A stretch of DNA of 64,000 bases from Cladobotryum mycophilum (Eukaryota > Ascomycota > Sordariomycetes > Hypocreales > Hypocreaceae): assembly GCA_036429605.1 (NCBI GenBank), contig CM071590.1:3038001-3102000 (forward strand). The letters are read 5' to 3'. The notes under the pieces were generated by a model that had not been told where the DNA came from, searched no databases, and was given only the letters and a program-made list of their open reading frames with translations. Shown piece by piece: positions 1-10,822 of this stretch. How positions within the stretch are numbered: the stretch's first letter is position 1; the number at the start of each line of letters is the position of its first letter. A program made the translations under genes and the position numbers.

Positions 1-53
1 GAGGAGAGGAGAAGACAGGAGAGGAAAAGAGAGGAGGACTAACAGTGTCATAG

Positions 54-1180
54 CCGTCTGGGGATGGGGTCTTAACCTCCATGGCCTTTACCTTTGCAAA
101 ATCGACGTGCCCGCGCTGATACGATACCCTGGGCGAAGCTCGCCGCAACACATCTCCCACCATCTGTCGACGTACCGACTCGCCATCACATTGACGGCGC
201 TCTTCTCCATATCGATTTGCCTCTTCTGGCTGTTCACATGGCACGTACCGTCTCGGGTCGTTGCATTCGACTGGATGCCCATGACGTACCTCGTTGCGCT
301 CATCGTCGTCTTCTTCGCTCCCTTCCGAAACCTGCCGAGCAATGGACGGAGGCGGTTCCTCACGATACTGCGACGAATTAGCATTGGTGGAATAGCGCAG
401 GCGCAAGATGGGAAATTCGGAGACATCTTGCTGGCTGACGTGCTGACATCTTATGCAAAAGTGTTTGGCGACGTCTTTGTTATGTTGTGCATGTTTTTCA
501 GTCCCGGCGGCTCCTCGACGGACAGGCCTGACAGAAACTGTGGCGGCACTGTCATGGTCCCGCTGCTCATGGCGGTTCCGAGCATGATTCGCTTCAGACA
601 ATGCATTGTCGAGTATCTGCGCGTGCGACGAGCGCCATACAAGGAATCCACTGGCTGGGGTGGTCAGCATCTCGCCAACGCCCTGAAGTACTCGACAGCT
701 TTTCCCGTCCTCATCTTGAGCTGTCTGCAGAGAGGGGTCGAAAGCAACGCCACGAGGGCTACGCTGAACAGGGCCTGGCTGGGGGCCGTCTTGGTGAACT
801 CTCTTTATTCATTTTACTGGGACGTGGCTAAAGATTGGGACCTGACGCTATTTTCGTCGAGAAGAGAGCGCGCGTCGGCGCACCACGCTTGGGGGCTGAG
901 AGATCGGCTCGTCTTCCGGTCTGCTGGGCTGTATTATGTGGTGATTGCGCTTGACCTGCTGCTGCGCTGCACCTGGTCGATGAAGCTCAGCCCCCACCTG
1001 GACAGGTTCAGCGACTTTGAGAGCGGAATCTTTATGATTGAGTTTTTCGAGGTCTTGCGACGGTGGGTCTGGATATTTTTCCGCGTGGAGACGGAGTGGA
1101 TCAGGCATTCGTCGACGGGACTTGGGATCGACGATATTCTACTGGGCAACTATCAGGGCAAACATGACGACGACGACTAA
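54..1180 (+). CDS. ERD1: EXS-domain membrane protein, Erd1-like (5' truncated by window edge)
   Basis: The EXS family (Erd1, and the C-terminal half of Syg1/XPR1) are Golgi/ER multi-pass membrane proteins; yeast Erd1 is needed for retention of luminal ER proteins and for Golgi phosphate recycling. The frame is open from the left edge, and the residues before the first methionines are already typical EXS sequence (VWGWGLNLHGLYLCKIDVPA, then LIRYP). A methionine start near 107 would therefore be wrong. A branch-like ctaac at 39-43 and the AG at 52-53 suggest an exon starting at 54, with the N-terminus outside the window. Hydrophobic segments follow at roughly residues 32-52 and 58-72 and in the last third, and the tail is acidic (DDDD). 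About 374 residues are visible, close to whole Erd1. No SPX domain is seen, which argues against Syg1. The stop is at 1178-1180. Confidence 0.8.
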
Positions 1181-3552
1181 AAGACTAAAAGGTTTAATGA
1201 GGATGCGATCGGGGATCTCGGAATGGAGCTCCATTGGGAGAATCGTGCATGGCGGCTGGCGTAAAGTGTGTTTAAGATTTTTATTTTTATTTTCATTTGA
1301 CTCTTTTCTTTTCTTTTTCTCTCTCTCTCTCGCTCTGCTCCCTTGGCAACTTGGGCCATGGTTCGTACCCAAAGTTGAAGCGGTTTGGGGGCCACGGGGG
1401 CCCAGCTGAGGAATGCCGGCGTTGCGGCTGAGGTCTTAGAGTGTCGGTTCGGCTGTTGAAGCTGCAACGGCAAAATTATTTTGTTTGTTTCTAAAACATG
1501 TTTACTATTCCCGCTGAAAAACTGAAGAAGAAAAAAAAAAAGCTACGACATCTTCAACCGGCAGTCTGGATCAGGGTCTGGATCAGGCATTCCGAGGTTC
1601 TCGTTCGTTTGTAGCTCTCGGACCTTGTTTGAGCGTCCCTCTCTTTCTCTCTCGCTCATCTTCCGTCGGAGGAAGAGGAAAAGGAGCGCTTGTGGGGAGA
1701 AAGACAAGAAAATACCCCGGAGGATTGCAAGCAGAGCATTACGAATATGGCAACTGATCCCGCATGCCATCAAATTACGGAGTATGGGGGTGGGCTTGGG
1801 AGGGTGGACAAAAAGAGGGTTACATACTATACGGAGTGGCGAGTAGATGCAGGGTGATGCACGTGGGATGCACTCCAGAAAATCGGTTTGCATCATCGTC
1901 GTTGTCGTCGTCACACCTTGATGAGACGAATCTTCAGAGATGTTTCGGATGACTGTACATGATAATGATCTCCAGAAAGGGCAAGTCTGTCTGTCTGTCT
2001 GCCCTCCTTACAAACAATCAAGCAAGCAAGCAACTCGGTCTTGGCCGGACTTGTCAGCACCAAGAGGGCACACGCCAAAAAAGAATACCTAGACAGGCTT
2101 CTGGGGGCCTAAACGTCTCTCTCTCTCGCCTTCTCTCTCTCTCTCTCCATTCCGGTGCATCGGTTGAGTTACAGCCAGAGGCAGCGATGCTACCAAACGA
2201 TCCACGGAGGTGGGCATTTGTCGCAGCGTGGCGGAGCGGTGTGGTCAGCGTGGGTTCCGTTGGACGGCTGGAATGGCTTCGAGCCTGTCGGATGTCTCAC
2301 CCTTGGAGACCTTTTCTGCTCCGTGAGTGGCCGGCTCAGGTATGGCCTGGATGTCGGCCCGTCTGGGATCGCTCGTTTTGGGCTCTCAGCAGGGCACATG
2401 GGACGAAGGAAGCCAGTCCAAGCCCCAGTCCCAAACCGGTCCAAGCCAGTGGAAGTGCGCGTTGAAGAAGGACGACGAAGGAGAAGAGGAGGAGGAGAAG
2501 GAGGAGGAGGAGGAGAGAAAATGTGGAAATGCACCGACGCTGCCGTGTGCGACCTACCTAGCTGGCCCTGCCTGCGAGCGAGCGAAAGTGTTTTGAGTGT
2601 GTGCGTCAGAGGAGGATGCATGAAGGAAGCCACCAGAGCCACATTGGAGCCTTATCTTGCTTACCCGTTTATATGTATGATGTTTCCCTCTCTTCCTCGA
2701 GCCTTGTTGTTACCAAAGGAATACGTGTTTTGAATCCTCCTCCTCTTCTTCATTTTTTATTATTCCTCTTCCTCTTCCGATTTCCCGTTCCCATTCCCAT
2801 TCTCCCTTCAACAACAACAATAGCATTTGTTTCTTGTTTGTTCTGGTTCTTATTGAAAACCAGCTGGTAAATTCTGTTCATTCAACACCAAAAGTTTGCT
2901 TTCTTCCTTTTTCGATATTAATGCAAACCAATCATCACTACCCACTCGCCCATTGAATCGGCTTGTTTGTTTGTCTCGCATTCCAACTCTTTTAACCCCA
3001 CGCTGCAGCTTACTGCTTACTCCCCATCCCACATGGTTTGCTCAACAAACCCTCGCCGGCAAACGACAAGCACCATCATCATCACCAAACCATTACAGTC
3101 GTCGCATCGCCTACTCCATGACGTGGGAGGTCTCTTTTGTTTGTGCCTCCACCAAGGATAGTAGAATTCGCCGGAGGAGACGATAAAAAGAGAGACGGAA
3201 CGCAACCCTATTCTCTCTCTCTCTCATCCCATCTCATCTCATCTCACTCTTACAAGTGCCTTTTTTTATCGCCACGACCTATTCCATCACCTACCGAAAG
3301 CGGGCAACGTTGATCTCTCATTGTGTTTCTTTGTTCGATCTACTGGTGGGGGAACTTCGGGCACGCCGGGTCACACACAAAGCACACCACCACGAGCCCC
3401 CCAAAGAACAATAAGTGCCTTTCATGTGCATTACTTGGTTCGGCTCTTAATTACCTCTTTTCTAACCAATACTTATCTTACCGATTTCTCCTCTTCTTCT
3501 CCGAAGAACAAAAAAAAAACCTTCTCGACGTTTTCTGGAATCATTCTAGGTC
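1181..3552. other. Intergenic region and probable CT-rich leader of the next gene
   Basis: No supported gene. The plus strand becomes strongly pyrimidine-rich from about 2670 to 3545 (CT and T runs, ACAA-type stretches), as expected for the promoter and 5' leader of the gene at 3553. A TACGGAGTA motif lies at 1776-1784. A purine-rich low-complexity patch at 2465-2520 creates open frames on both strands that look spurious. Confidence 0.6.
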
Positions 3553-4908
3553 ATGTCGGCAACCACGCATCACCTCCGTTCTGTATCGGAGGGCAGCCAG
3601 CTTCCCCGGCAATCCACGTGGGATCCAACCGCGGCTCCGGCCCTAGTCGATGTGTATGCGAAGAAACCGCTTCCACCCCTGCCAAAAGTCCAGAACTCAC
3701 TCAAGGGCTCACCCGTACCGGCGCCTCTCAACATCAAGAAGAAGCCATCTAGACAGTTTACGCCCTCGCCAACATCTTCGACATCCGGGCTCAGCAACAT
3801 TAGTGTCGAGACGGCCAACACTTCACCTCGTTCCTTACCAAATACCACACCCACTTCGGCGGCATCCCCTGGTCGCCGAACTAGCCGCGCAAGCACAATC
3901 TCCTCTAACCGTCGATCTTCAAAGAAGGTCTTACAGCTCATCGGCCACGATGTCGATGTCATGAATGGCTCTTCCCCCTGGTATGGCGACAATGAGCCGC
4001 GCTTGAAGAAGAAGGCTTCCCGTAGCAGCAACCGAAGCCTTGACATGACATTCTCCGATTCTTGCAACTCCCACAGCATCCCGGAGGATAGCGCTCTACC
4101 TCCGCTGGAGGCTGATCTGGATGGCATGTCTAGCCGGAACAGCTCATGGTCACCATCATCGCCACTGTCGGTGGCCATGGGCCCACTAAATGGTCACCAA
4201 CCCGCTATCCGTACCAGCTATGGCTCTTCCAGACATAGCGACTGCGAAAGCCCCCGATGCTGCTCATTGCAGGAAGAGTCTCCCCTTGGACGATGGGATC
4301 CGTCCTATGGCCAGTTCAGCGACACCAGGGCTGCAGGCGAATACCACAAGTTTGCCGTCGAGCTGGCCGCATCTATCGAGCGTCAGTCCACTGCCGAGGA
4401 AGCCTTTTCCGAGCCCAGGACCAAGCGCATGTCTGCCTTCTTGAGCTTCTCCACGAATGCTCAGTTTTCTCGCCGGCGCAACCGCCCAAACTCGATTGAT
4501 CCCTCTTTCGTCTCTGCTCTTGGCGGAAGCCTAACCGCCGCCGAGAAGGCACTGTTCCCAACCACTGCACCAGTCGCAGAGGAGCCTGAGCCAGAACCCG
4601 AGGCCGAACCTGAACGTGAAGCAGTGCCTCGCAGCGCATTCGATACTGACTCGGATGATGAGCGAAAGAGCAGGCCTCGCTGGCGACGGGATCGCGGCAG
4701 AGAGTCGCCCAGTGTACCGGCCATGCCGCGAGGGGGAGAAGATTCCAGCAGACCTCGCGCTTGGTCGAGGACGGGAGATCAGATGAGAGATTTGCTGGCG
4801 AGTGCAAAGGATAGAGCACGCGGACTGCCCACAGCAACAAAGGGAGAGAAGAGAAGGGAGCAGATGAGGAAGGAAATCAAAGTGCTTACCGAAGGAACGG
4901 TGGCATAA
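3553..4908 (+). CDS. Ser/Pro-rich disordered protein of unknown function
   Basis: Single open frame of 451 codons with an ATG directly after a long CT-rich leader. I do not recognise the family. The product is dominated by Ser, Pro, Arg and Thr and looks intrinsically disordered. It has basic patches (IKKKPSRQF, RRSSKK, PRLKKKASRSSNRS), a short acidic repeat PEPEPEAEPERE near residue 350, and a highly charged C-terminal third ending in a probable helix (GEKRREQMRKEIKVL). Many S/T-P and R-x-x-S sites suggest phosphorylation. No transmembrane segment or signal peptide is visible. The patchy composition is maintained over 1.35 kb without a stop, which supports real coding. The cellular role is unknown; a cytoskeletal, signalling or nuclear scaffold is only a guess. 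Confidence 0.75.
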   Translation: MSATTHHLRSVSEGSQLPRQSTWDPTAAPALVDVYAKKPLPPLPKVQNSLKGSPVPAPLNIKKKPSRQFTPSPTSSTSGLSNISVETANTSPRSLPNTTPTSAASPGRRTSRASTISSNRRSSKKVLQLIGHDVDVMNGSSPWYGDNEPRLKKKASRSSNRSLDMTFSDSCNSHSIPEDSALPPLEADLDGMSSRNSSWSPSSPLSVAMGPLNGHQPAIRTSYGSSRHSDCESPRCCSLQEESPLGRWDPSYGQFSDTRAAGEYHKFAVELAASIERQSTAEEAFSEPRTKRMSAFLSFSTNAQFSRRRNRPNSIDPSFVSALGGSLTAAEKALFPTTAPVAEEPEPEPEAEPEREAVPRSAFDTDSDDERKSRPRWRRDRGRESPSVPAMPRGGEDSSRPRAWSRTGDQMRDLLASAKDRARGLPTATKGEKRREQMRKEIKVLTEGTVA

Positions 4909-6960
4909 GAAAACGGAGCGGGTCCCAAGCTAAGAAAACAAAAAGGGGGGGGACCACGAGGCAGACAGGGGTTTGTTTTGAGAAAAAATATGGATGGCAG
5001 GGGATGGATTGATTGATGAGCTTGGCGTTTGATCTGGATGAAAGATACCCAACTTTTTCACTTTCGTTTTTTTCTTTGGCAGGCAGGTGGTTGGCATAAT
5101 TGGCGGATACCAGACGGCGTCGGGAACTGATTTCATTTAGAGAGAGAGCAAGGAATCTCTGGGCTCTGGGCTCTGGGACAGCTTCAGGGCGAATTTGTAC
5201 GGACACAATACCCTACAGGATGATGAGATGATTGTCCTTTTCTTCTTCTTTTTTCTTTCCATATGTTGTTGATTTCAACATGGTTTTTGCGAAAGATGTA
5301 GTCAGATACACACATACACATACACATACACATACACATACGCACACACACTCCACACACCTATTGACTAGGTAGTTTACTGCAACATATTTTAGACTGC
5401 AAAATGCAAATAGAGAAAAGTCAGATTACTCAAGATGTTTGTTATGCATGTGCAAAAAATGGATTAAGATGTAGAGGTTACTTGTACTTGGAGAATGGTG
5501 ATGACCTTTGTTTGTTTGTTTGTTTGTTGGTCGCGATGGTTGCAATGCATTGATCTCGCGACGGGCCGAATTGCTTTTTGCCCCACCCCCACAATATTTG
5601 ATCAGAGGGAGTGGTTGAAGACGGACAAGAAAGACAAAGACAAAGGAACCAACAAGGTGAGATGGATGATGCATTCCAGTTGTAACGAGTTACTGTAACT
5701 TGCACTGATGCGGCTGTTGCTACGACCAGTAAGTACTATAAGTAGCAGTCATGTTTTTTGTTTTGTTTTTCTCTTTGTTTTGTTTATCAAAGCCGTAAAT
5801 GCACACATCGTTTCTGCACGCTAGAAATGTGGAATTGAAGGAGATTAGGGTGGGGGGATGGAGATTGTAGGCCTCTCTGTACTCCGTAGTCAACAGACAA
5901 GACAGACGGCATGAAAACCGATGGACCGAATTCCGTCACCCCCCAAAAAAGTAAACATGGTTATCATCATTATTAGTAGTACCTGTACGGAGTACGGAGA
6001 CGGAGTATTACTTGCATTCTAATATCCAAGTTTATGCCCAAGAAGGAATGAGACATGTTTGGGCAAACGTAATCCTAATTTGGGGGCTCGTTGCGTTGCG
6101 TTTGCGTTGCGTTACGATCTGATGGTTTGGATCAAGTTTGCCGCGCTTGTTTTGTTATACGAAAAAGAAGGAAATGATGATGGTGATGACGATGATTGTC
6201 TTGGAGATTGGATTTCGGGGAAACATATTATTACTTGGTTTCAAGATGGCAAGATGGCAAGGTAAAAAGTTCCATCTCTACTACAAGTACAAGTATCAAC
6301 ATCTGTAGTATTATATATAACCTGGCTGGGTTTCTATTTAAAGCAAGAAAAGAGGACAGGGTTATTAATACAGGTTGCTTTGCATATATTTCTATTCGTA
6401 CAAGTTACAAGTACAAGTACGAGTATAATCTCTTGTTTCCGTGCGTTGTTCCCATGATTCATTGAACAATTTCCTATATTGGTAGGTCCTAAGATAATAC
6501 TCCGTACAATTTTAACCTACTTGTACCATGAGCACTAGGGAAACGTCGATCACTCCCGTTTTTTTTCTCTTTCTGCACTCATCAGTCATCTAATTTCGCT
6601 TAATCTTGGCGTTTTGAGTGGAGAGCGACAGGGTCTCTTTTTTAATATCCTATACGAGGTTGCTCTCCTCTCTCTCTCCGTCTCTCCCCCTGACAAGATT
6701 CCTTGGTATTTTCTTCTTCTTTCTTCTTGGCTTGCTTGCTTGTTTGTTTGTTTGCTAGGCGGTAGGTAGTAGGTAGTAGGTCTTGTTTCACCCCCAGAAA
6801 TGGGGCCCCCCTGTTCCTTTGTGTCTCTCCATCTCTCCATCTCTCTTCGTCATGGGTCATGGGTTGTCGAGCTGACCGACCGACGGCCGACGAGCCGATG
6901 ATGAGAGACATACTTGTACAAGTCATAGCAAGATGAGCATTATAGCTAATTTTTTGTGGG

Positions 6961-6991
<31 letters not shown>

Positions 6992-7228
6992 GGAATGGGG
7001 GCATTTCTCGTATTATGAACAAGGACTTTGAAACGTTACACCCCCGGTTGTGCTCCCTGAAGTGGACTTGTTCATGATATATAAAGATCTTTGCACTTCT
7101 CCTTGACTCAGCCTTCTTTTCTTTCTCCTTCTTCCTGCCTTATCCATCCATCCAAGCATCCAGCATTCGCTTCCAATACCACATTCGCTTTAGCAAAACG
7201 TTCGTTTAAAACAAACAAGCCTTTCAAA
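4909..7228. other. Intergenic region with simple repeats; promoter of the GPI-protein gene
   Basis: No supported gene. It holds a CACATA microsatellite at about 5308-5350, three full TACGGAGTA/TACTCCGTA motifs (5880-5888, 5986-5994, 6498-6506), a TTTG repeat near 5509-5527, and a run of about 25 T at 6965-6991. The last 150 bp before 7229 are a CT-rich leader. Confidence 0.6.
7078..7085 (+). promoter_or_regulatory. TATA box of the GPI-protein gene
   Basis: TATATAAA lies about 150 bp upstream of the ATG at 7229. It is followed by a CT-rich leader and then a favourable start context (TTCAAAATGAAG). This arrangement is typical of strongly expressed fungal cell-wall and secreted-protein genes. 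The position is seen directly; its use as the core promoter is inferred. Confidence 0.55.
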
Positions 7229-8088
7229 ATGAAGTACGCTTTCGCCCTCGTTGCCCTTGCTGGCTCTGTTCTGGCCACCGAGCCCACTGCTACCCCTGAC
7301 GCCTGCGCTGCTGCTTGCAACAGCGCGTACTACAAGTGCAGCACTGCTCCCAACGCCAACCACTCCTTCTGCGGTTCCGAGTACCGGGGATGCCTTGGAT
7401 ACAACCCCTTTGAGGGCGGCAACACTGCCGAACCTACTACTTGTGCTTCCAAGACTGGCACTGCTACCGGAACAACTGCCATCGAGACTGCTACTGCTAC
7501 TGGCACTGTCACCGGTACTGTCACCGGCACTGCTGTTGCCACTTCCACCTCTACTCCTGACGCTTGTGCCGCCGCCTGCAACAGCGCGTACTACAAGTGC
7601 AGCTCCGCTCCTGGTGCCAACCACTCTTTCTGTGCTTCCGAGTACGCTGGATGCCTCGGATACAGCCCCTTTGGAAACGGTGAATGGGTCGAGCCCACCA
7701 CCTGTGCCACCGCGACCGTCGCTCCCACTGCCACTGCCACCGCTACCGCCGTCCCCAATGCCTGCGCCGCCGCCTGCAACGAAGCCTACTACGAGTGCAG
7801 CACCGCTCCCAACGCCAACCACTCCTACTGCGGCTCCCAGTACGCCGGCTGCCTGGGCTACAACCCCTTTGAGGGCGGCAAGACGGGCGAGCCCACCACC
7901 TGCGCCCCCAAGACCACCCTCGCTACCACCGGTGCTCCCCCGTCGCCACCGGCACCGGCGTCGTCCCCGTTCACCCCACCAACGGAACCATGCCCGCCCA
8001 GCCTACCGGTACCGTCCCCGTCAACGGCGCCGGTGCTCTCAAGCCTGCCGTGGCTCTCTTGGCCCTGGGTGCTATTGCTCTCCTGTAA
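7229..8088 (+). CDS. Secreted, GPI-anchored wall protein with three 50-residue Cys-rich modules (one apparent frameshift)
   Basis: The start at 7229 (MKYAFALVALAGSVLA) gives a clean signal peptide; upstream in-frame codons are leader. Three modules of exactly 50 codons follow (7298-7447, 7559-7708, 7757-7906). Each begins ACAAACN and contains Y-Y-x-C, an NHS glycosylation sequon, GCLGY-x-PF and EPTTC, giving six cysteines per module. Thr/Ala/Gly-rich linkers separate them. In the uninterrupted frame the C-terminus becomes Pro-rich and runs to 8137. One base back, the frame from 7942 encodes a Thr/Gly/Pro stretch and then NGAGALKPAVALLALGAIAL, a textbook GPI-attachment tail, with a stop at 8086-8088. 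The shift point is a run of five C at 7937-7941; six would keep frame, giving about 286 residues. I take the GPI tail as the real end. I cannot name the family; a structural or adhesive wall protein is inferred. Confidence 0.8.
7298..7906 (+). repeat. Three tandem 150-bp coding modules
   Basis: Copies at 7298-7447, 7559-7708 and 7757-7906, each exactly 150 bp and in frame, separated by Thr-rich linkers of 37 and 16 codons. All six Cys positions and the NHS sequon are kept in every copy, while many third codon positions differ. The copies are therefore internal duplications held by selection rather than very recent ones. Confidence 0.9.
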
Positions 8089-9285
8089 ATGGAGTAGTGT
8101 AGCGTCTTTTTGTATGTATGGTGGTGTGTGTTTATAGATCCGAGGGATGTGTTAGATATAAAGGTGGGATTATTTATGTTACTATCTAATTGACTAATGA
8201 TTCAATACTGCCATCATATCTTTCTGTGTTTGACTTTTGTTTGATTCGGAGTGATTTCATATCAACACTTATAGTAGTATATCCGGAACGTGAATTTATA
8301 TCATATCACATATCATATCATATCATATCTGCAGACTGGTTAATCGACATGTAACCGGATTCATCCCGACAAGCCATAATAGGGTCTTTCGATATTCCAC
8401 TTTGGGCGACTCCTGACCGTTTCATGTTGACGGAGCTTTTGGCGGCATCTTCGTTTCAGCGATCTGCACGTCACAGTGACAATTCGGCCCGTGACCAACG
8501 AACTGCAGTCAGAGGTAGATTAGGTAGGTAGGTAGGGTAGGTTGCGTCGATTGTCATCGAGTCAGTAAGCTGAGGTCATCCATGGATGTCAGAGTAGGCC
8601 TGCAGTGTAAATTGCCTAGGTATGCAGTGTCATGAAGGAATTGCTTGCAAGTGTCCGTGCTGTAGGTTGTCATGAGGGATTGTTCGTTGAATCTTATGTG
8701 AATCCAACGGTCACCGTCACAGTCGGCTTTTGATGCTCTTTTCTTGAGGTTGGAGAAACGAGCCGAGACATTATGAGCCGATATTATCATGCGTGTACAA
8801 TTAATTCACTTATGCACAATGTATGTGGGAGGGGTAAAGTATGCGCGTGTGCAGCTGCATCTATCAAAAAGTTGTCCATTGACGTCTCATTGCCGTTTGA
8901 AGCAACTCAACGTCTCGTGTACTTTTGACTTTGTACCTTTTTTCGCTCAAACCGTGCCTGCAAAATGTCACCTCGGCTCCCCCGCGTCAATGGTGGGGGG
9001 GGTGAGCACGTTGGCTCCTGGCGGCACACCCAGTCCTCTCCAATCGATCTCGTCTGTCTCTAGCCCGTACAACTCTAGACGACTCTGACTCTTACATGCA
9101 AAAGCACAAACAAGTACCGACGAAACAAAAAAAAAACGATACGATTCGAACTAATCAAAATCGGGACTTCCCGTTTTATAGACGGTGACTGACTGACGGT
9201 AACTGAGGCTTGACCAACTGCATTACGCCACATTCTTTTGCGCGGGGAGAGCTGTTGGGCTCAAGGATTCTACCGAGGTAGAACA
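8089..9285. other. Intergenic region, no gene seen
   Basis: Downstream of the GPI gene the DNA is AT-rich with a CATAT-type repeat (8298-8330) and a GTAGGTAG repeat (8525-8540). The last 200 bp form the leader of the Nudix gene, with an A-run at 9127-9136. Short open frames exist but none has protein-like support. Confidence 0.55.
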
Positions 9286-10573
9286 ATGACTGAAGCTTCG
9301 CCGCATGAATCGACGACGACGACGACGACGACGACGACCAACGGTAACCTCGAAAAGGAGCTTCTAGAAGAGAGTGTTGCCCTTACGCACGACCAAGTCA
9401 CCCAAGTACGAGACCACATATCAAGTCTCCTAGAACTAGGAGACCAACTACGAGAAGCCGACTATACCGGAGCTTCCTTATACTATGATGCTTCGACAAT
9501 GGCGTCACTAAACCCCAAAGCCCTGGTCAGTCATCCCGCATCGACTCGATCAAAAAAATAAAAATAAAAAAACCTCCCCATGGCTCATACCATCAATTTT
9601 TTTCTTTCGAGCTTAAAAGGCAGCCATAAATCGATTCCGCGCGTACAAGCCCCCGCCGTTTCCGACATGGGATACCCTCCCCGCGAGAAAGCGTGCCGCC
9701 GTGTTGATACTGCTGTTTGCCGACCGATGGGGCGACTTGCGAGTCGTCGTGACTATGCGAGCGGCCTCGCTGCGGAACTTTTCGGGACACGCTGCGTTGC
9801 CGGGGGGCAAGGCGGATAGTGTGGATGAAACACCGTGTATGCTTGACCCTTGATGATGATGATGATGATGGTACTTGAACCATGTTTGACCGTGACATTT
9901 AGATCAGATAGCCCGGCGCGAGGCCTACGAGGAAATCGGACTGCCCATGGAAGATTCCCGAATCCCCAAGCCGTTCCGCATAGAACAGCTTTGCTCTCTG
10001 CCGCCTGCCATGGCACGTACCCATATAGTCGTCACCCCTTGCGTGGCCTTTCTGCACGCGGACCGCACCTCGCCCGATTCTCCACCGGCTCTCGTAGAGG
10101 AATCCATGATACCTAGGCTCGATGCCAGAGAGGTGGCCGCCGTGTTTACCGCCCCCTTTTACAACTTCCTCAAGGTTAATGATCTGCCGCCGCATCCGGG
10201 CGAGACGCTTCCTCCGGGACGGTGGTACGAAGGCTTTTGGATCGACTGGGAGGGCTTCAAGTGGAAGTCGCACAACTACTATGTGCCCATCAACAACCAG
10301 AAAGTGTCCAGGCCGCGACAGGCAAGTGCGGCGCAGGTTGAGGCATCGAACAGACTCGAGGACGATCAGGGGGACGAGGACCGGTTCAGGGTCTGGGGCA
10401 TGACGGGCAGGGTACTGCTAGACGCGGCGCGGATTGCCTACCAAGAGGTGCCCGAGATGGAACACAACGAGGACCTTGGAGATGGTGAGATTATAGAAAA
10501 GGCGGTGCAAGAGGGGATGTTTGAGGAGGTCGGGAGTCAGAGGAAGGAGGAGCATAAACCTGCCAAGATGTAG
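9286..10573 (+). CDS. PCD1: Pcd1-like CoA/Nudix hydrolase (peroxisomal type)
   Basis: Nudix hydrolases of the Pcd1/NUDT7 group cleave CoA and oxidised CoA in peroxisomes. Exons by my reading are 9286-9525, 9620-9836 and 9903-10573 (375 residues). Intron 1 uses GTCAGT and ends AAAAG; intron 2 uses GTATGC and ends TTTAG. Splicing restores the Nudix box at residues 143-165: GGKADSVDE, then TPYQIA, then RREAYEEIG. This has the one-residue-longer G-x6-E spacing that yeast Pcd1 also has. Upstream lies the CoA-Nudix signature RPPPFPTW-like segment (here KPPPFPTWDTLPARKRAAV) and MRAASLRNFSGHAALPG. Exon 1 carries an ACG-repeat-encoded run of nine Thr. ATG 9286 is the first in-frame methionine; the frame is open further upstream without one. 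No obvious PTS1 is seen at the C-terminus (ends HKPAKM). The 3' end faces the convergent copper transporter gene 250 bp away. Confidence 0.88.
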
Positions 10574-10822
10574 AGTATCTAAAGGGATGTATGTATCTTG
10601 AGACGATAGACTATATGCGTTTTCTTGTTCAAGCCACGTTGGATACGAATCATGGATAATGAAAGAGCATTGACGCTTGTTGACTATATATGGTAGCAAG
10701 GGTATAGATGGCGTGGTATATCTATGAGATGTCTAATATAGTAGCTAGCTAGCCATGTTGATGCAGAATCTCTGCCGCCGGGAGACGATACTATGGACTC
10801 GGAAGCCCTGGATGTGCTCGGC

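Noticed and set aside
2155..2733. 192-codon plus-strand open frame
   Set aside because: Its length comes from a GAAGAAGGA-type purine tract and a GC-rich patch, and several frames on both strands are open here; the region is better explained as promoter DNA of the gene at 3553.
7251..8102. 283-codon second frame across the GPI gene
   Set aside because: A shadow of the repeated modules; Leu/Pro-rich with no cysteine pattern. Only its last part near 7942-8088 lies near the true C-terminal frame problem, which is treated under the GPI gene.
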